The notes: generated by a model from the sequence alone, not told the origin. 64,000 nt of DNA from Roseitranquillus sp963709765 (GCA_963709765.1 CAVPXL010000003.1:322113-386112); one strand, 5' to 3'. Shown: positions 31,014 to 39,551, counted from the stretch's first letter. Program-made: numbers and translations.

Positions 31014-32030
31014 ATGATCCACAAGAATTGGCAGGAGCTGATCAAGCCGACGCAGCTCGTCGTGCGGCCCGGGAACGATCCGGCGCGCCAGGCGACTGTT
31101 GTCGCCGAGCCGCTCGAGCGCGGTTTCGGGCTGACCCTCGGCAATGCCGTGCGTCGCGTTCTGATGAGCTCGCTGCAGGGCGCGGCGATTACCAGCGTCC
31201 AGATCGACAATGTTCTGCACGAGTTCTCGTCGATTGCCGGGGTGCGGGAGGACGTGACCGACGTCGTCCTGAACCTCAAGGGCGTGGCCATCCGCATGGA
31301 AGTTGAAGGCCCCAAGCGCCTGTCGATCTCGGCGAAGGGCCCGACCGTCGTTACCGCCGGCAACATCAGTGAAAGTGCGGGCATCGAGATCCTGAACCGG
31401 GACCATGTAATCTGCCATCTCGACGAGGGGGCGGATCTGTATATGGAGCTCACCGTCAATACCGGGAAGGGCTATGTGGCGGCTGACAAGAACCGTCCGG
31501 AGGATGCGCCGATTGGTCTGATCCCGATCGATGCCATCTATTCGCCCGTCAAGAAGGTCAGCTACGATGTTCAGCCGACCCGCGAAGGCCAGGTGTTGGA
31601 TTACGACAAACTGACACTGAAACTCGAGACTGACGGCTCGGTCACGCCGGACGATGCGGTCGCCTATGCGGCCCGGATCATCCAGGACCAGCTTTCGATT
31701 TTCGTGAACTTCGAAGAGCCCGAGAGCGCCCGCGAAGGCGAGACCGATGACGGGCTGGAGTTCAATCCGCTCCTGCTCAAGAAGGTGGACGAGCTCGAAT
31801 TGTCAGTTCGTTCGGCAAATTGCCTGAAGAACGACAACATCGTCTATATTGGGGATCTGATCCAGAAAACCGAGGCAGAGATGCTTCGTACGCCAAACTT
31901 CGGTCGCAAGTCCCTGAACGAGATCAAGGAAGTCCTGTCCGGCATGGGTCTTCACTTGGGCATGGACGTGGAAGAATGGCCGCCGGAGAACATCGAGGAT
32001 CTGGCGAAGAAGTTCGAAGACCAGTTCTGA
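31014..32030 (+). CDS. rpoA: DNA-directed RNA polymerase alpha subunit
   Basis: 338 residues. The N-terminal dimerisation domain has VVAEPLERGFGLTLGNAVRR and VLMSSLQGAAITSVQIDNVL, and the C-terminal UP-element/activator domain has SVRSANCLKNDNIVYIGDL and RKSLNEIKEVL. The ATG at 31014 gives the normal length and N-terminus (MIHKNWQELIKP) and has TTGAGGAGATCTTC upstream. rpoA lies between rpsK and rplQ in the usual alpha-operon order, but a terminator-like hairpin precedes it. The gene is intact. Confidence 0.98.
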   Translation: MIHKNWQELIKPTQLVVRPGNDPARQATVVAEPLERGFGLTLGNAVRRVLMSSLQGAAITSVQIDNVLHEFSSIAGVREDVTDVVLNLKGVAIRMEVEGPKRLSISAKGPTVVTAGNISESAGIEILNRDHVICHLDEGADLYMELTVNTGKGYVAADKNRPEDAPIGLIPIDAIYSPVKKVSYDVQPTREGQVLDYDKLTLKLETDGSVTPDDAVAYAARIIQDQLSIFVNFEEPESAREGETDDGLEFNPLLLKKVDELELSVRSANCLKNDNIVYIGDLIQKTEAEMLRTPNFGRKSLNEIKEVLSGMGLHLGMDVEEWPPENIEDLAKKFEDQF

Positions 32031-32137
32031 TCTTCCGGCGCGCTCTTCGGGGTGCGCCGGACCGGGCATCTGCCCCAAGGAGAGGGTTCCGCGCGCATGG
32101 AGCCCCGGACAAAGCAAAAGACGTCAGGAGATGAAAC

Positions 32138-32560
32138 ATGCGTCACGCTCGCGGCTATCGCCGCCTCAACCGAACTCATGAACACCGCAAGGCGCTCTTT
32201 GCCAACATGGCCGGAAGCCTGATCGAGCACGAGCAGATCAAGACGACCCTGCCCAAGGCGAAGGAGCTCAAGCGGATCGTCGAAAAGCTGATTACGCTGG
32301 GCAAGCGCGGCGACCTGCATGCGCGCCGTCAGGCCGCATCCCGTCTGAAGCAGGATGCGCACGTGGCGAAGCTTTTTGACGTGCTCGGCGCGCGCTATGC
32401 CGAGCGCCAGGGCGGATGTGTCCGCGTCCTCAAGGCGGGCTTCCGCTACGGCGACATGGCGCCGATGGCGATCGTTGAGCTCGTCGAGCGCGATCCCGAT
32501 GCCAAGGGCGCGTCTGACCGCGCGCGTCTTGAAGCCGAGGAAGCCGCCGCGTCGGAGTGA
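32138..32560 (+). CDS. rplQ: 50S ribosomal protein L17
   Basis: 140 residues, with MRHARGYRRLNRTHEHRKAL, NMAGSLIEHEQIKTTLPKAK and GFRYGDMAPMAIVELVERD. It is the last gene of the ribosomal cluster, 107 bp after rpoA with TCAGGAGATGAAAC as ribosome-binding site, and is followed by a clear terminator at 32585-32612. The gene is intact. Confidence 0.98.
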   Translation: MRHARGYRRLNRTHEHRKALFANMAGSLIEHEQIKTTLPKAKELKRIVEKLITLGKRGDLHARRQAASRLKQDAHVAKLFDVLGARYAERQGGCVRVLKAGFRYGDMAPMAIVELVERDPDAKGASDRARLEAEEAAASE

Positions 32561-32584
32561 CGTCTCAGCCAGCCTTGACGAACG

Positions 32585-32612
32585 GGCCCCGCTGGATTGG
32601 CGGGGCCTTTTT
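32585..32612 (+). terminator. Terminator of the alpha operon
   Basis: GGCCCCGC (32585-32592) pairs perfectly with GCGGGGCC (32600-32607), followed by TTTTT (32608-32612). It lies 24 bp after the rplQ stop and ends the ribosomal supercluster. Confidence 0.9.
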
Positions 32613-32741
32613 GCTTTGATAGCGCGTTCATTACAGTGATGCCTGAAATGGTTCGGCACCTCTTCGTGCAGCGCGTTGTAAACCTTAAATCTTAGTCAAA
32701 CTGGACTTTCATATTCCGATAATTTTCTTTTAAGCTGCGGG

Positions 32742-32760
32742 AAGTTGAGTAGCTCAACTT
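32742..32760. promoter_or_regulatory. lux-box-like perfect palindrome upstream of luxR
   Basis: AAGTTGAG-TAG-CTCAACTT is a perfect 8-3-8 dyad. Its right end is 34 bp before the luxR ATG, in an A/T-rich region after the rplQ terminator. Position and symmetry fit a LuxR-family operator, although the bases are not those of the Vibrio lux box or the TraR box. Confidence 0.6.
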
Positions 32761-32794
32761 TAAGTTGTTTGTGTGAGTTCAACACGGGAACGCC

Positions 32795-33406
32795 ATGTTT
32801 GTTCGCTCGGAAATGGAAGCCCAACTCGGTGAGCTGGCGAAGCTCGCCCCAAGCGGGTTCTTTTTCGCTCTTCATATTCGTTTCGCCCTGCCCCTATTGC
32901 ATCATCAGACTTACGATTCCGGGTGGACCGATCTCTACACCGAACAAGCCTATGCCCTTCGTGACCCCATCATCGCTTGGGGGTTCAGCACGACGGGCAC
33001 GGCAAGGTGGAGTGAGATCGAGATCCCGGATCCTTTCGGAATCCTCGAGCAGGCCAAGTCGTTTGGCATGATCTTTGGACTTGCAGTTTCCTGCGGGCCG
33101 ATGAAATCCCGGACGATCGCCTCGGCCGCCAGGGCCGATCGAGAGTTCAACGATGACGAGATCGGGGCTTTCGCCCGGATCATCGACACGATGCATGACC
33201 AGACGGAGCCTCCGACCAGCCTGACCAAGGCGCAGATCGAGGCCCTGCGCCTGATTGCCGAGGGGGATCGCCATGCAGCAGCGGCAGCGAAGCTGAAGAT
33301 ATCCGAAAGCGCACTCAAGGCGCGGCTCAATTCCGCCAGGCAGCGTCTGCTGGCGCGGACGACGGCCGAGGCCATCCAGCGTGCGCGCGATTACCGGCTG
33401 CTCTGA
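32795..33406 (+). CDS. luxR: LuxR-family quorum-sensing regulator (short form)
   Basis: 203 residues, shorter than the usual 230-250. The autoinducer-binding domain keeps the key ligand residues at W44, Y48, D57 and W72 (GWTDLYTEQ, RDPIIAWG, ARWSEI). The C-terminal LuxR helix-turn-helix (about 142-200) starts LTKAQIEALRLIAEGDRH and continues KLKISESALKARLNSARQRL. The usual acyl-homoserine-lactone sensing role is inferred from this domain pair and the adjacent luxI. The gene follows a perfect dyad and precedes luxI by 61 bp. The N-terminus is short but no better upstream start exists. The gene symbol is generic. Confidence 0.88.
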   Translation: MFVRSEMEAQLGELAKLAPSGFFFALHIRFALPLLHHQTYDSGWTDLYTEQAYALRDPIIAWGFSTTGTARWSEIEIPDPFGILEQAKSFGMIFGLAVSCGPMKSRTIASAARADREFNDDEIGAFARIIDTMHDQTEPPTSLTKAQIEALRLIAEGDRHAAAAAKLKISESALKARLNSARQRLLARTTAEAIQRARDYRLL

Positions 33407-33407
33407 C

Positions 33408-33462
33408 GTGTCTCCATCTTCGTCACACACAATTCGAAGACCACACCCCAAACCGGAGACAC
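33408..33462 (+). promoter_or_regulatory. Nested inverted repeats in the luxR-luxI gap covering the luxI Shine-Dalgarno
   Basis: GTGTCTCC (33408-33415) is the exact complement of GGAGACAC (33455-33462), which contains the luxI Shine-Dalgarno GGAGA. Inside it, TCTTCG (33417-33422) pairs with CGAAGA (33435-33440). In RNA the structure would hide the luxI ribosome-binding site. Confidence 0.55.
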
Positions 33463-33467
33463 ACTCG

Positions 33468-34055
33468 ATGCAGACGGTCACCCTGTCTTTTGAAAACCTT
33501 CATACGCACGGCGCCCTGTTCGCCAACCTACTTCGGGCCCGGCGTCAGTCCTTCATCGTTCAGAACGAGTGGGATCTGCCTGAAGCCCTCGGGATGGAAT
33601 ACGATCAGTATGATACGCCCGCGAGCCGCTGGGTAGCCGTCCATGACGAGGGTCGCATCCTCGGCGGCATGAGGCTGACGCCGACAACTGCGCGGTGCGG
33701 GATCTACACCTACATGATCCGCGATGCCCAGAAGGGTCTTCTGGATACCATCCCGTCCGACTTGCTCGACTTCGAGGCCCCGGTCGCCTCGAATATCTGG
33801 GAGGTGACGCGTGGGTTCGTATCGCACGATGTGCCGGCCTCGATCCGACGACGAGTCCATGGACGCATGGTCCTCGAGATGGCCCAGGCGGCCCGCGAAC
33901 TCGGCGCGACCCAGATGCTGGCCCTTTTGCCCGCCAACTGGACCCGTTGGGCCGGGCGCTGCAACCTGCCAATGAAAGCCGCAGGGCGGCTGATGCTCAT
34001 GGACGACATCAAGTATCAGGCCGTGTCGATGAACTTCGCGCACCAGCTCCATTAA
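33468..34055 (+). CDS. luxI: Acyl-homoserine-lactone synthase
   Basis: 195 residues. It would make N-acyl-homoserine lactone from S-adenosylmethionine and an acyl donor (acyl-ACP or acyl-CoA). Conserved LuxI positions are present: R25, F29, W35, D46, D49, R69 in GGMRLTPT, E112 and R115 in WEVTRGFV. The ATG at 33468 has GGAGA eight bases upstream; a longer in-frame start at 33381 would run into luxR. The gene follows luxR, so the pair forms a typical autoregulatory circuit. The acyl-chain type cannot be read from sequence. It is intact. Confidence 0.93.
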   Translation: MQTVTLSFENLHTHGALFANLLRARRQSFIVQNEWDLPEALGMEYDQYDTPASRWVAVHDEGRILGGMRLTPTTARCGIYTYMIRDAQKGLLDTIPSDLLDFEAPVASNIWEVTRGFVSHDVPASIRRRVHGRMVLEMAQAARELGATQMLALLPANWTRWAGRCNLPMKAAGRLMLMDDIKYQAVSMNFAHQLH

Positions 34056-34154
34056 GTTTAAGATCGCGGGGTTAGCCTTGAGCTTTGGTCGATTGCCGCA
34101 CGAGGCGTGTCGCCGAATATTGCGTTCGTCGCTCTGACGCCGCATTTTCCGTCG

Positions 34155-35465
34155 ATGGCTGACTTGTTCGACACAGATGACGACGGGCGGGTCGCGGCGT
34201 CTCCGCTTCGGCCGCTCGCTGATCGGCTTAGGCCGCAGCGTCTCGAAGACGTGGTCGGTCAGGACCATCTTCTCGGCGCGCAGGGCCCATTGGGCGCGAT
34301 GGTGCGTGCGCAGACCCTGTCTTCGCTCGTTCTCTGGGGGCCGCCGGGGGTCGGCAAAACCACCATCGCGCGATTGCTCGCCGACCGCACCGCCCTTCAT
34401 TTCGTCCAGATCAGCGCGATCTTCAGCGGCGTCGCCGAGTTGAAGAAGGTCTTCGAGGCGGCTCGACTGCGGCGGAAGACCGGTCGCGGAACACTCCTCT
34501 TCGTGGACGAAATCCACCGTTTCAACAAATCGCAGCAGGACAGTTTCCTTCCCCACATGGAGGACGGAACGATCCTCCTTGTGGGCGCGACGACGGAAAA
34601 CCCCTCGTTCGAGTTGAATGCCGCGTTGCTCAGCCGAGCTCAGGTCATGGTGCTCCGGCGGCTCGACGAAGCCGGCCTGAAATTCCTGCTGGGACGGGCC
34701 GAGGCCGAAATCGGGCCGCTGCCCGTTGACGACCGCGCCCGCGACGCACTGGTCGAGATGGCTGACGGCGATGGTCGGGCGTTGCTCAACCTCGTAGAAC
34801 AGGTCGCCGGCTGGAAGCAGTCCGAGACACTTGGCGCACCGGAAGTCTCGGAACGCTTGAGCCGGCGCGCGGCCCAGTACGACAAGAGCGGCGACGCCCA
34901 TTACAATCTGATTTCGGCGCTCCACAAGTCAGTGCGCGGCTCGGATCCCGATGCCGCGCTGTACTGGCTCGCGCGGATGCTCAAAGGCGGAGAGGACCCG
35001 CGCTATCTCGCGCGCCGCATCACCCGGATGGCCGTGGAGGACATCGCCCTGGCCGATCCGCAGGCGCAGCGCCTCTGTCTCGACGCCTGGAGTGTTTATG
35101 AGCGGCTGGGGTCGCCCGAGGGGGAACTCGCCCTGGCGCAGGCAGTCGTCTATCTCGCGCTCGCGCCCAAATCCAACGCCGTCTATGCGGGGTTCAAGGC
35201 GGCAATGAAGGCCGCGGGCGAGACCGGATCCCGGCCGCCGCCCAAGCACATCATGAACGCGCCGACGAAGCTGATGAAGGATCTCGGCCACGGCGAAGGC
35301 TACGCCTATGACCATGACGCGGCTGACGGCTTTTCCGGTCAGAACTACTTCCCCGACGACATGGAGCGCCAGACCTACTACGATCCGCGCGATCGCGGTT
35401 TCGAGCGCGAGTTGAGAAAGCGGCTCGACTGGTTCGCGAAACAGCGAAGCCGGCGCGGCGGTTGA
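34155..35465 (+). CDS. rarA: Replication-associated recombination protein A (RarA/MgsA AAA+ ATPase)
   Basis: 436 residues. Walker A GPPGVGKTT is at 62-70 and Walker B is LLFVDEIHRF, with sensor segment VGATTENPSFELN and the C-terminal tetramerisation region (PPPKHIMNAPTKLMKDLG and YAYDHD). RarA acts at stalled replication forks and is related to the clamp loader. The ATG at 34155 (MADLFDT) fits relatives better than an in-frame upstream ATG at 34107. It lies 99 bp after luxI, and crcB follows after 31 bp. The gene is intact. Confidence 0.95.
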   Translation: MADLFDTDDDGRVAASPLRPLADRLRPQRLEDVVGQDHLLGAQGPLGAMVRAQTLSSLVLWGPPGVGKTTIARLLADRTALHFVQISAIFSGVAELKKVFEAARLRRKTGRGTLLFVDEIHRFNKSQQDSFLPHMEDGTILLVGATTENPSFELNAALLSRAQVMVLRRLDEAGLKFLLGRAEAEIGPLPVDDRARDALVEMADGDGRALLNLVEQVAGWKQSETLGAPEVSERLSRRAAQYDKSGDAHYNLISALHKSVRGSDPDAALYWLARMLKGGEDPRYLARRITRMAVEDIALADPQAQRLCLDAWSVYERLGSPEGELALAQAVVYLALAPKSNAVYAGFKAAMKAAGETGSRPPPKHIMNAPTKLMKDLGHGEGYAYDHDAADGFSGQNYFPDDMERQTYYDPRDRGFERELRKRLDWFAKQRSRRGG

Positions 35466-35496
35466 CATCCTTCACGCTCGCCCTGAAGGAGTGGCG

Positions 35497-35868
35497 ATGA
35501 TCATCCTCCTTCAAGTCGCTCTGGGTGGCGCGGTCGGCGCCGTGCTGCGCTATCTCACGGGACTTGCTGCGGTTCGCCTGTTCGGGACAGCGTTTCCGTG
35601 GGGGACTCTGGTCGTGAACGTTGCGGGATCGTTCGTGATCGGGGCGCTCGCCACGGTTCTTATCGCCCGCGGCGCGCAGGATTGGTCGCCGCTCCTGGTC
35701 ACCGGGCTTCTGGGTGGGTTCACGACGTTTTCAGCCTTTTCTCTGGATACGGCGGGCCTCGTCTCGCGCGGCGAGGCGACGAGCGCTCTCGTGTACGTGG
35801 CCGCGTCGCTTTCCCTGTCCCTCGCGGCAGTGGCGGCCGGTCTTGTTGCGGGGCGGGTCCTCCAATGA
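35497..35868 (+). CDS. crcB: Fluoride-exporting channel CrcB (Fluc)
   Basis: 123 residues with four transmembrane helices and the Fluc signatures GGAVGAVLRYL, WGTLVVNVAGSFVIG (the Asn that lines the pore) and GLLGGFTTFSAFSLD (the Phe-box motif). It works as a dual-topology dimer that exports fluoride. CTGAAGGAGTGGCG precedes the ATG. No fluoride riboswitch was recognised upstream. The stop overlaps the next gene by ATGA. The gene is intact. Confidence 0.95.
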   Translation: MIILLQVALGGAVGAVLRYLTGLAAVRLFGTAFPWGTLVVNVAGSFVIGALATVLIARGAQDWSPLLVTGLLGGFTTFSAFSLDTAGLVSRGEATSALVYVAASLSLSLAAVAAGLVAGRVLQ

Positions 35869-36902
35869 CGGGTGTGCAGACAATCCGTGTCACCGACGAC
35901 GAAGCGGGCCAACGTCTCGACCGCTGGCTGCGGCGGCGGTTCAAGCAGGTGGCACAGGGCCGCATCGAAAAGATGTGTCGCAAGGGCGAGATCCGGGTGG
36001 ATGGCTCACGGGTCAAGGCGTCGACCCGGCTCGAGGCGGGGCAGGCGGTGCGCGTTCCGCCAATTCCCGACGCGCCGGCCGTGGCCCCGCGCGAACGTCC
36101 GGTTTCGGATGCCGACGCCCGGATGTTGCGCGATGCGGTCATTTACCGCGACGAGCACATCATTGCCATCAACAAGCCGGCGGGCCTGCCGGTCCAGGGC
36201 GGCAGCGGCCAGACCCGGCATCTCGACGCCTTGTCGGAGGCCCTGCGCTTTGACGCCGAGGACGCGCCGCGGCTCGTCCACCGGCTCGACAAGGACACGT
36301 CGGGCGTTCTTGTCCTCGGTCGCAGCCGAGCGTCAGCCGCGGCTCTGACCAAGGCCTTCAGGGCGCGAGAGACCCGCAAGCTCTACTGGGCTGCCGTGGC
36401 TGGCGTGCCGCAGCCGAGGGCCGGCACGATCCATTACGCTCTGGTGAAGGCGCCGGGACACGGCGGGCGTGGCGAAGGCGAGAAGATGATCGTCGTTCAT
36501 CCGGACGAGGTTCAATCGACCGAAGGTGCGAAGCGCGCGACGACGGATTACGTTGTCCTTTCCGCGCTTGGCGGCCGGGTCTCCTGGATGGCGCTGGTGC
36601 CGATCACGGGCCGCACCCATCAGCTGCGGGCGCATATGGCGGCACTTGGCCATCCGGTCGTGGGAGACGGGAAGTACGGCGGCTCGGGTCAGGAGAACCT
36701 CGGCGACGGATGGGGCGCGCAGCTTGGGGGCGAGATCAGTCGCAAGCTGCATCTCCATGCACGGTCGCTGCGGCTTGAACATCCGTTCACCGGCGCGACG
36801 CTGCAACTCACGGCACCGCTTCCGTCGCACATGCGTCGGACATGGGAGATGCTCGACTGGCACGAAGCGGATATGCCGGCCGATCCGTTTGCGGAGGAAT
36901 GA
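35865..36902 (+). CDS. RluC/RluD-family 23S rRNA pseudouridine synthase
   Basis: 345 residues. An N-terminal S4 RNA-binding domain (about 8-70: GQRLDRWLRRRF, GRIEKMCRKGEIRVDG) is followed by the PseudoU_synth_2 domain with INKPAGLPVQGG, the catalytic HRLDKDTSGVLVL motif and GRTHQLRAHMAALGHPVVGD. It would isomerise specific uridines in 23S rRNA. RluC is the likeliest orthologue because the S4 domain and motif set fit, but RluD cannot be excluded. The ends overlap crcB and the HAD gene, so the three are probably coupled. The gene is intact. Confidence 0.9.
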   Translation: MTGVQTIRVTDDEAGQRLDRWLRRRFKQVAQGRIEKMCRKGEIRVDGSRVKASTRLEAGQAVRVPPIPDAPAVAPRERPVSDADARMLRDAVIYRDEHIIAINKPAGLPVQGGSGQTRHLDALSEALRFDAEDAPRLVHRLDKDTSGVLVLGRSRASAAALTKAFRARETRKLYWAAVAGVPQPRAGTIHYALVKAPGHGGRGEGEKMIVVHPDEVQSTEGAKRATTDYVVLSALGGRVSWMALVPITGRTHQLRAHMAALGHPVVGDGKYGGSGQENLGDGWGAQLGGEISRKLHLHARSLRLEHPFTGATLQLTAPLPSHMRRTWEMLDWHEADMPADPFAEE

Positions 36903-37585
36903 TGGGCCACAAACTTGTCATTTTCGACGTCGACGGCACGATCGTCGACAGCCAGGCTCACATCTTGCGGGCCATGGGCGCGGCCTTCGGGGGACTGCAT
37001 ATCGAGCCGCCGGACCGGGAGGCGATCCTTTCGATCGTCGGCCTGTCGCTTCCGGTCGCTTTTGCGAAGCTGGTGCCGGACGCGTCCGACGATCTGATCG
37101 ACGCCCTTGCGCGGGGGTATCGCGACAGTTTTTCCACGAGCCGGTCACGCGATGCGGGAGCCCGGCTGTCGCCGCTCTATCCCGGCGCCGCCGAAGTGCT
37201 GGCGGCCCTTGGCGCCCGGGACGATCTGGTGCTGGGCATCGCCACGGGCAAGTCCCGCCGCGGCCTCGCACATCTGCTGGATCAGCACGGGTTTCGCGAC
37301 CGTTTCGTCACTTTGCAGACCGCCGACGACCACCCGTCGAAGCCGCATCCTGCCATGGTCCTTGCCGCGATGGCCGAAGCCGGCGTCACGCCGGGTCAGA
37401 CGATGATGATCGGCGACACGAGCTACGATATGGAAATGGCGTGCGCGGCGGGCGCGACGGCAATTGGCGTAGCGTGGGGCTATCACCCACGCGACCAACT
37501 TGGAAAGGCCGGCGCTCGACGGGTTCTCGACGCGTTCGCCGACCTCCACGACGCGATCGACGCCACGTGGGGGGCTATCGCATGA
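36899..37585 (+). CDS. HAD-superfamily hydrolase, phosphoglycolate phosphatase-like
   Basis: 228 residues. HAD motif I is FDVDGTIVDS, motif II the GIATGKSRRG region, motif III around SKPHPAMV and motif IV MIGDTSYDMEMA. The alpha-helical cap between motifs I and II marks HAD subfamily IA, which includes phosphoglycolate phosphatase. The substrate is not certain. Tandem ATG codons at 36899 and 36902 are both possible; the first overlaps the previous stop. It ends by overlapping the ATP12 gene by ATGA. The gene is intact. Confidence 0.88.
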   Translation: MMGHKLVIFDVDGTIVDSQAHILRAMGAAFGGLHIEPPDREAILSIVGLSLPVAFAKLVPDASDDLIDALARGYRDSFSTSRSRDAGARLSPLYPGAAEVLAALGARDDLVLGIATGKSRRGLAHLLDQHGFRDRFVTLQTADDHPSKPHPAMVLAAMAEAGVTPGQTMMIGDTSYDMEMACAAGATAIGVAWGYHPRDQLGKAGARRVLDAFADLHDAIDATWGAIA

Positions 37586-38313
37586 GTGAATGGTCTGCCC
37601 GCCGCGTTTGGACGACGGCGAGTGTGGTGCCGCAGGACGGCGCCTACACGGTCCTGCTCGACGGTCGCCCGATCCGAACCCCGGCGAAGCGTCCGCTCCT
37701 GCTGCCGACCCCGGCTCTCGGCGAGGCAGTTGCTGACGAGTGGCGAAACCAGGGTGAGCGCGTCGACCCCGGCACCATGCCGTTCACCCGGTCGGCAAAT
37801 GCCGCCATCGACAAGGTGGCCATCCAACACGCCGCCGTCGCCGAGGCGTTGTCGCGATATGCAGAAACGGATCTCTTGTGCTACCGCGCGCCTCAACCCG
37901 AAGGTCTGGCCGCGCGGCAGACGCAGATCTGGGATCCCTTGCTTGCCTGGGCGGCGGAAGAACTGGATGCACGGCTCGAGCCGGTCGACGGGGTCATGCC
38001 GCGAGCACAGGAGCCGGCGACGCTCGCCCGTCTGGCCGACCGGGTCGCCGCGATGCCGCCGTTTCCACTGACGGGGTTCCACGATCTTGTCATGCTCTCC
38101 GGCTCTCTCGTTCTGGCCTTCGCGGTAACCGAGGAACGGCTTGCCGCAGAGGCGGCCTGGCTGGCGTCGCGCCTTGACGAGGCGTGGCAAGCCGAGCAAT
38201 GGGGCCACGACGAGGAGGCCGAAGCGATGGCCGAGGCGCGCCGGCGAGCCTTCATGCACGCGGAACGGTTCCACCGTCTGTCGACTTCTCCGGCGACCGG
38301 CCATGCGGACTAG
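37582..38313 (+). CDS. ATP12-family F1-ATPase assembly chaperone
   Basis: 243 residues of the ATP12 family, known from mitochondria and alphaproteobacteria as a chaperone for the F1 alpha subunit. Recognisable segments are VLLDGRPIRTPAKRPLLLPT, MPFTRSANAAIDKV, YAETDLLCYRA and LTGFHDLVMLSGSLVLA. It is the last gene in the overlapping chain that starts with crcB. The C-terminus is a basic, His-containing tail. The gene is intact. Confidence 0.92.
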   Translation: MSEWSARRVWTTASVVPQDGAYTVLLDGRPIRTPAKRPLLLPTPALGEAVADEWRNQGERVDPGTMPFTRSANAAIDKVAIQHAAVAEALSRYAETDLLCYRAPQPEGLAARQTQIWDPLLAWAAEELDARLEPVDGVMPRAQEPATLARLADRVAAMPPFPLTGFHDLVMLSGSLVLAFAVTEERLAAEAAWLASRLDEAWQAEQWGHDEEAEAMAEARRRAFMHAERFHRLSTSPATGHAD

Positions 38314-38493
38314 GGTGACGTTGCGGAGCCCTGTGGATTAACCCTGATCTGCGTCTGCGCTTCCGTTCGTGGTATTGACGTAAACAATGGATTGCGCCCA
38401 AACTCTGGAGCACCGAGGGGAAGGGTGAAGCTTTTCCGCATCACTTTGCTGCGGCGACGCGGTGGACGGTGACCAATCAGGGATGAGGTAATC

Positions 38494-39510
38494 ATGAAAC
38501 GAACGATCTTTCTTGGCGCGATGATCGGCGCCGGCATTGCTGCTACCAGTGCGGCTGCCGCGACGCTCGACGAGATCAAGGAACGTGGGAAAGTGAGCTG
38601 CGGCGTCACGACAGGTCTGACCGGCTTTGCCGCGCCGGATGCCAACGGTGAGTGGGAAGGTTTCGACGTCGGCATCTGCCGTGCCGTTGCAGCCGCGGTT
38701 CTGGGCGATGCCAGCGCCGTCGAGTTCGTCCCGACGACAGGCCAGACCCGCTTCACAGCGCTCGCCTCAGGCGAGGTCGATCTGCTGGCGCGCAACACCA
38801 CCTGGACGTTCAGCCGCGACGTCGACCTCAAGTTCGAATTCGCCGGCATCAACTACTATGACGGCCAGGGCTTCATCGCGCCAAAGAATCTTGGCGTGAC
38901 TTCGGCCAAGGATCTCGACGGTGCGACGGTGTGCATCCAGACCGGCACCACGACCGAGCTCAACCTCGCGGATTACTTCCGCACAAACAACATGAACTAC
39001 GAGCCGGTTCCGATCGAGACCAACGCGGAAGCGCTGCAGCAATATCTGGCCGGCGCCTGTGACGTCTACACCACCGACCGGTCGGGCCTCGCCGCGTCGC
39101 GTGCAACGTTCGAGAATCCGGCCGATCACGTGATCCTGCCCGAGACCATCTCGAAAGAGCCGCTCGGTCCGCTCGTCCGCCATGGCGACAACGAATGGGG
39201 CGACGTGGTTCGCTGGACACTCAACGCGCTGATTGCGGCCGAAGAATACGGCGTTACTTCTGCCAATGTCGACGAGCTCGCGCAAGGCACCGACGACCCG
39301 GAGATCAACCGGCTCCTCGGAACCGAGGGCAATCTCGGAGGCATGCTCGGCCTCGATGCCGCTTGGGCGAAGAACGCCATCAAGGCCGTCGGAAATTACG
39401 GTGAACTGTTCGAGCGCCACATCGGTGAGAGCACGCCCATCGGCCTGGCCCGCGGACTGAACGCCCAGTGGGAGAATGGCGGCCTGCTCTACTCACCGCC
39501 GTTCCGCTAA
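38494..39510 (+). CDS. aapJ: General L-amino-acid ABC transporter, periplasmic binding protein
   Basis: 338 residues with an N-terminal Sec signal (basic MKR, hydrophobic core, cleavage after AAA near residue 23). The mature protein has the type II amino-acid-binding fold with TLDEIKERGKVSCGV, FDVGICRAVAAAVLGD and the ligand-contact segment NTTWTFSRD. AapJ binds a wide range of L-amino acids and delivers them to AapQM. It heads the aapJQMP operon. A 12-bp hairpin lies between it and aapQ, typical of genes whose first message segment is stabilised. The gene is intact. Confidence 0.95.
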   Translation: MKRTIFLGAMIGAGIAATSAAAATLDEIKERGKVSCGVTTGLTGFAAPDANGEWEGFDVGICRAVAAAVLGDASAVEFVPTTGQTRFTALASGEVDLLARNTTWTFSRDVDLKFEFAGINYYDGQGFIAPKNLGVTSAKDLDGATVCIQTGTTTELNLADYFRTNNMNYEPVPIETNAEALQQYLAGACDVYTTDRSGLAASRATFENPADHVILPETISKEPLGPLVRHGDNEWGDVVRWTLNALIAAEEYGVTSANVDELAQGTDDPEINRLLGTEGNLGGMLGLDAAWAKNAIKAVGNYGELFERHIGESTPIGLARGLNAQWENGGLLYSPPFR

Positions 39511-39522
39511 GACAGAGATTGC

Positions 39523-39551
39523 CGAAGGGCGCGGTACATCCGCGCCCTTCG
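39523..39551 (+). other. Stable hairpin between aapJ and aapQ
   Basis: CGAAGGGCGCGG (39523-39534) and CCGCGCCCTTCG (39540-39551) form a perfect 12-bp stem with a 5-nt loop. No T run follows. It probably protects the aapJ mRNA 3' end or partly ends transcription, giving more binding protein than permease. Confidence 0.75.

Noticed and set aside
38314..38493. Promoter for aapJ
   Set aside because: A TTGACG occurs near 38375, but no acceptable -10 lies at the right spacing, so I could not support a specific site.
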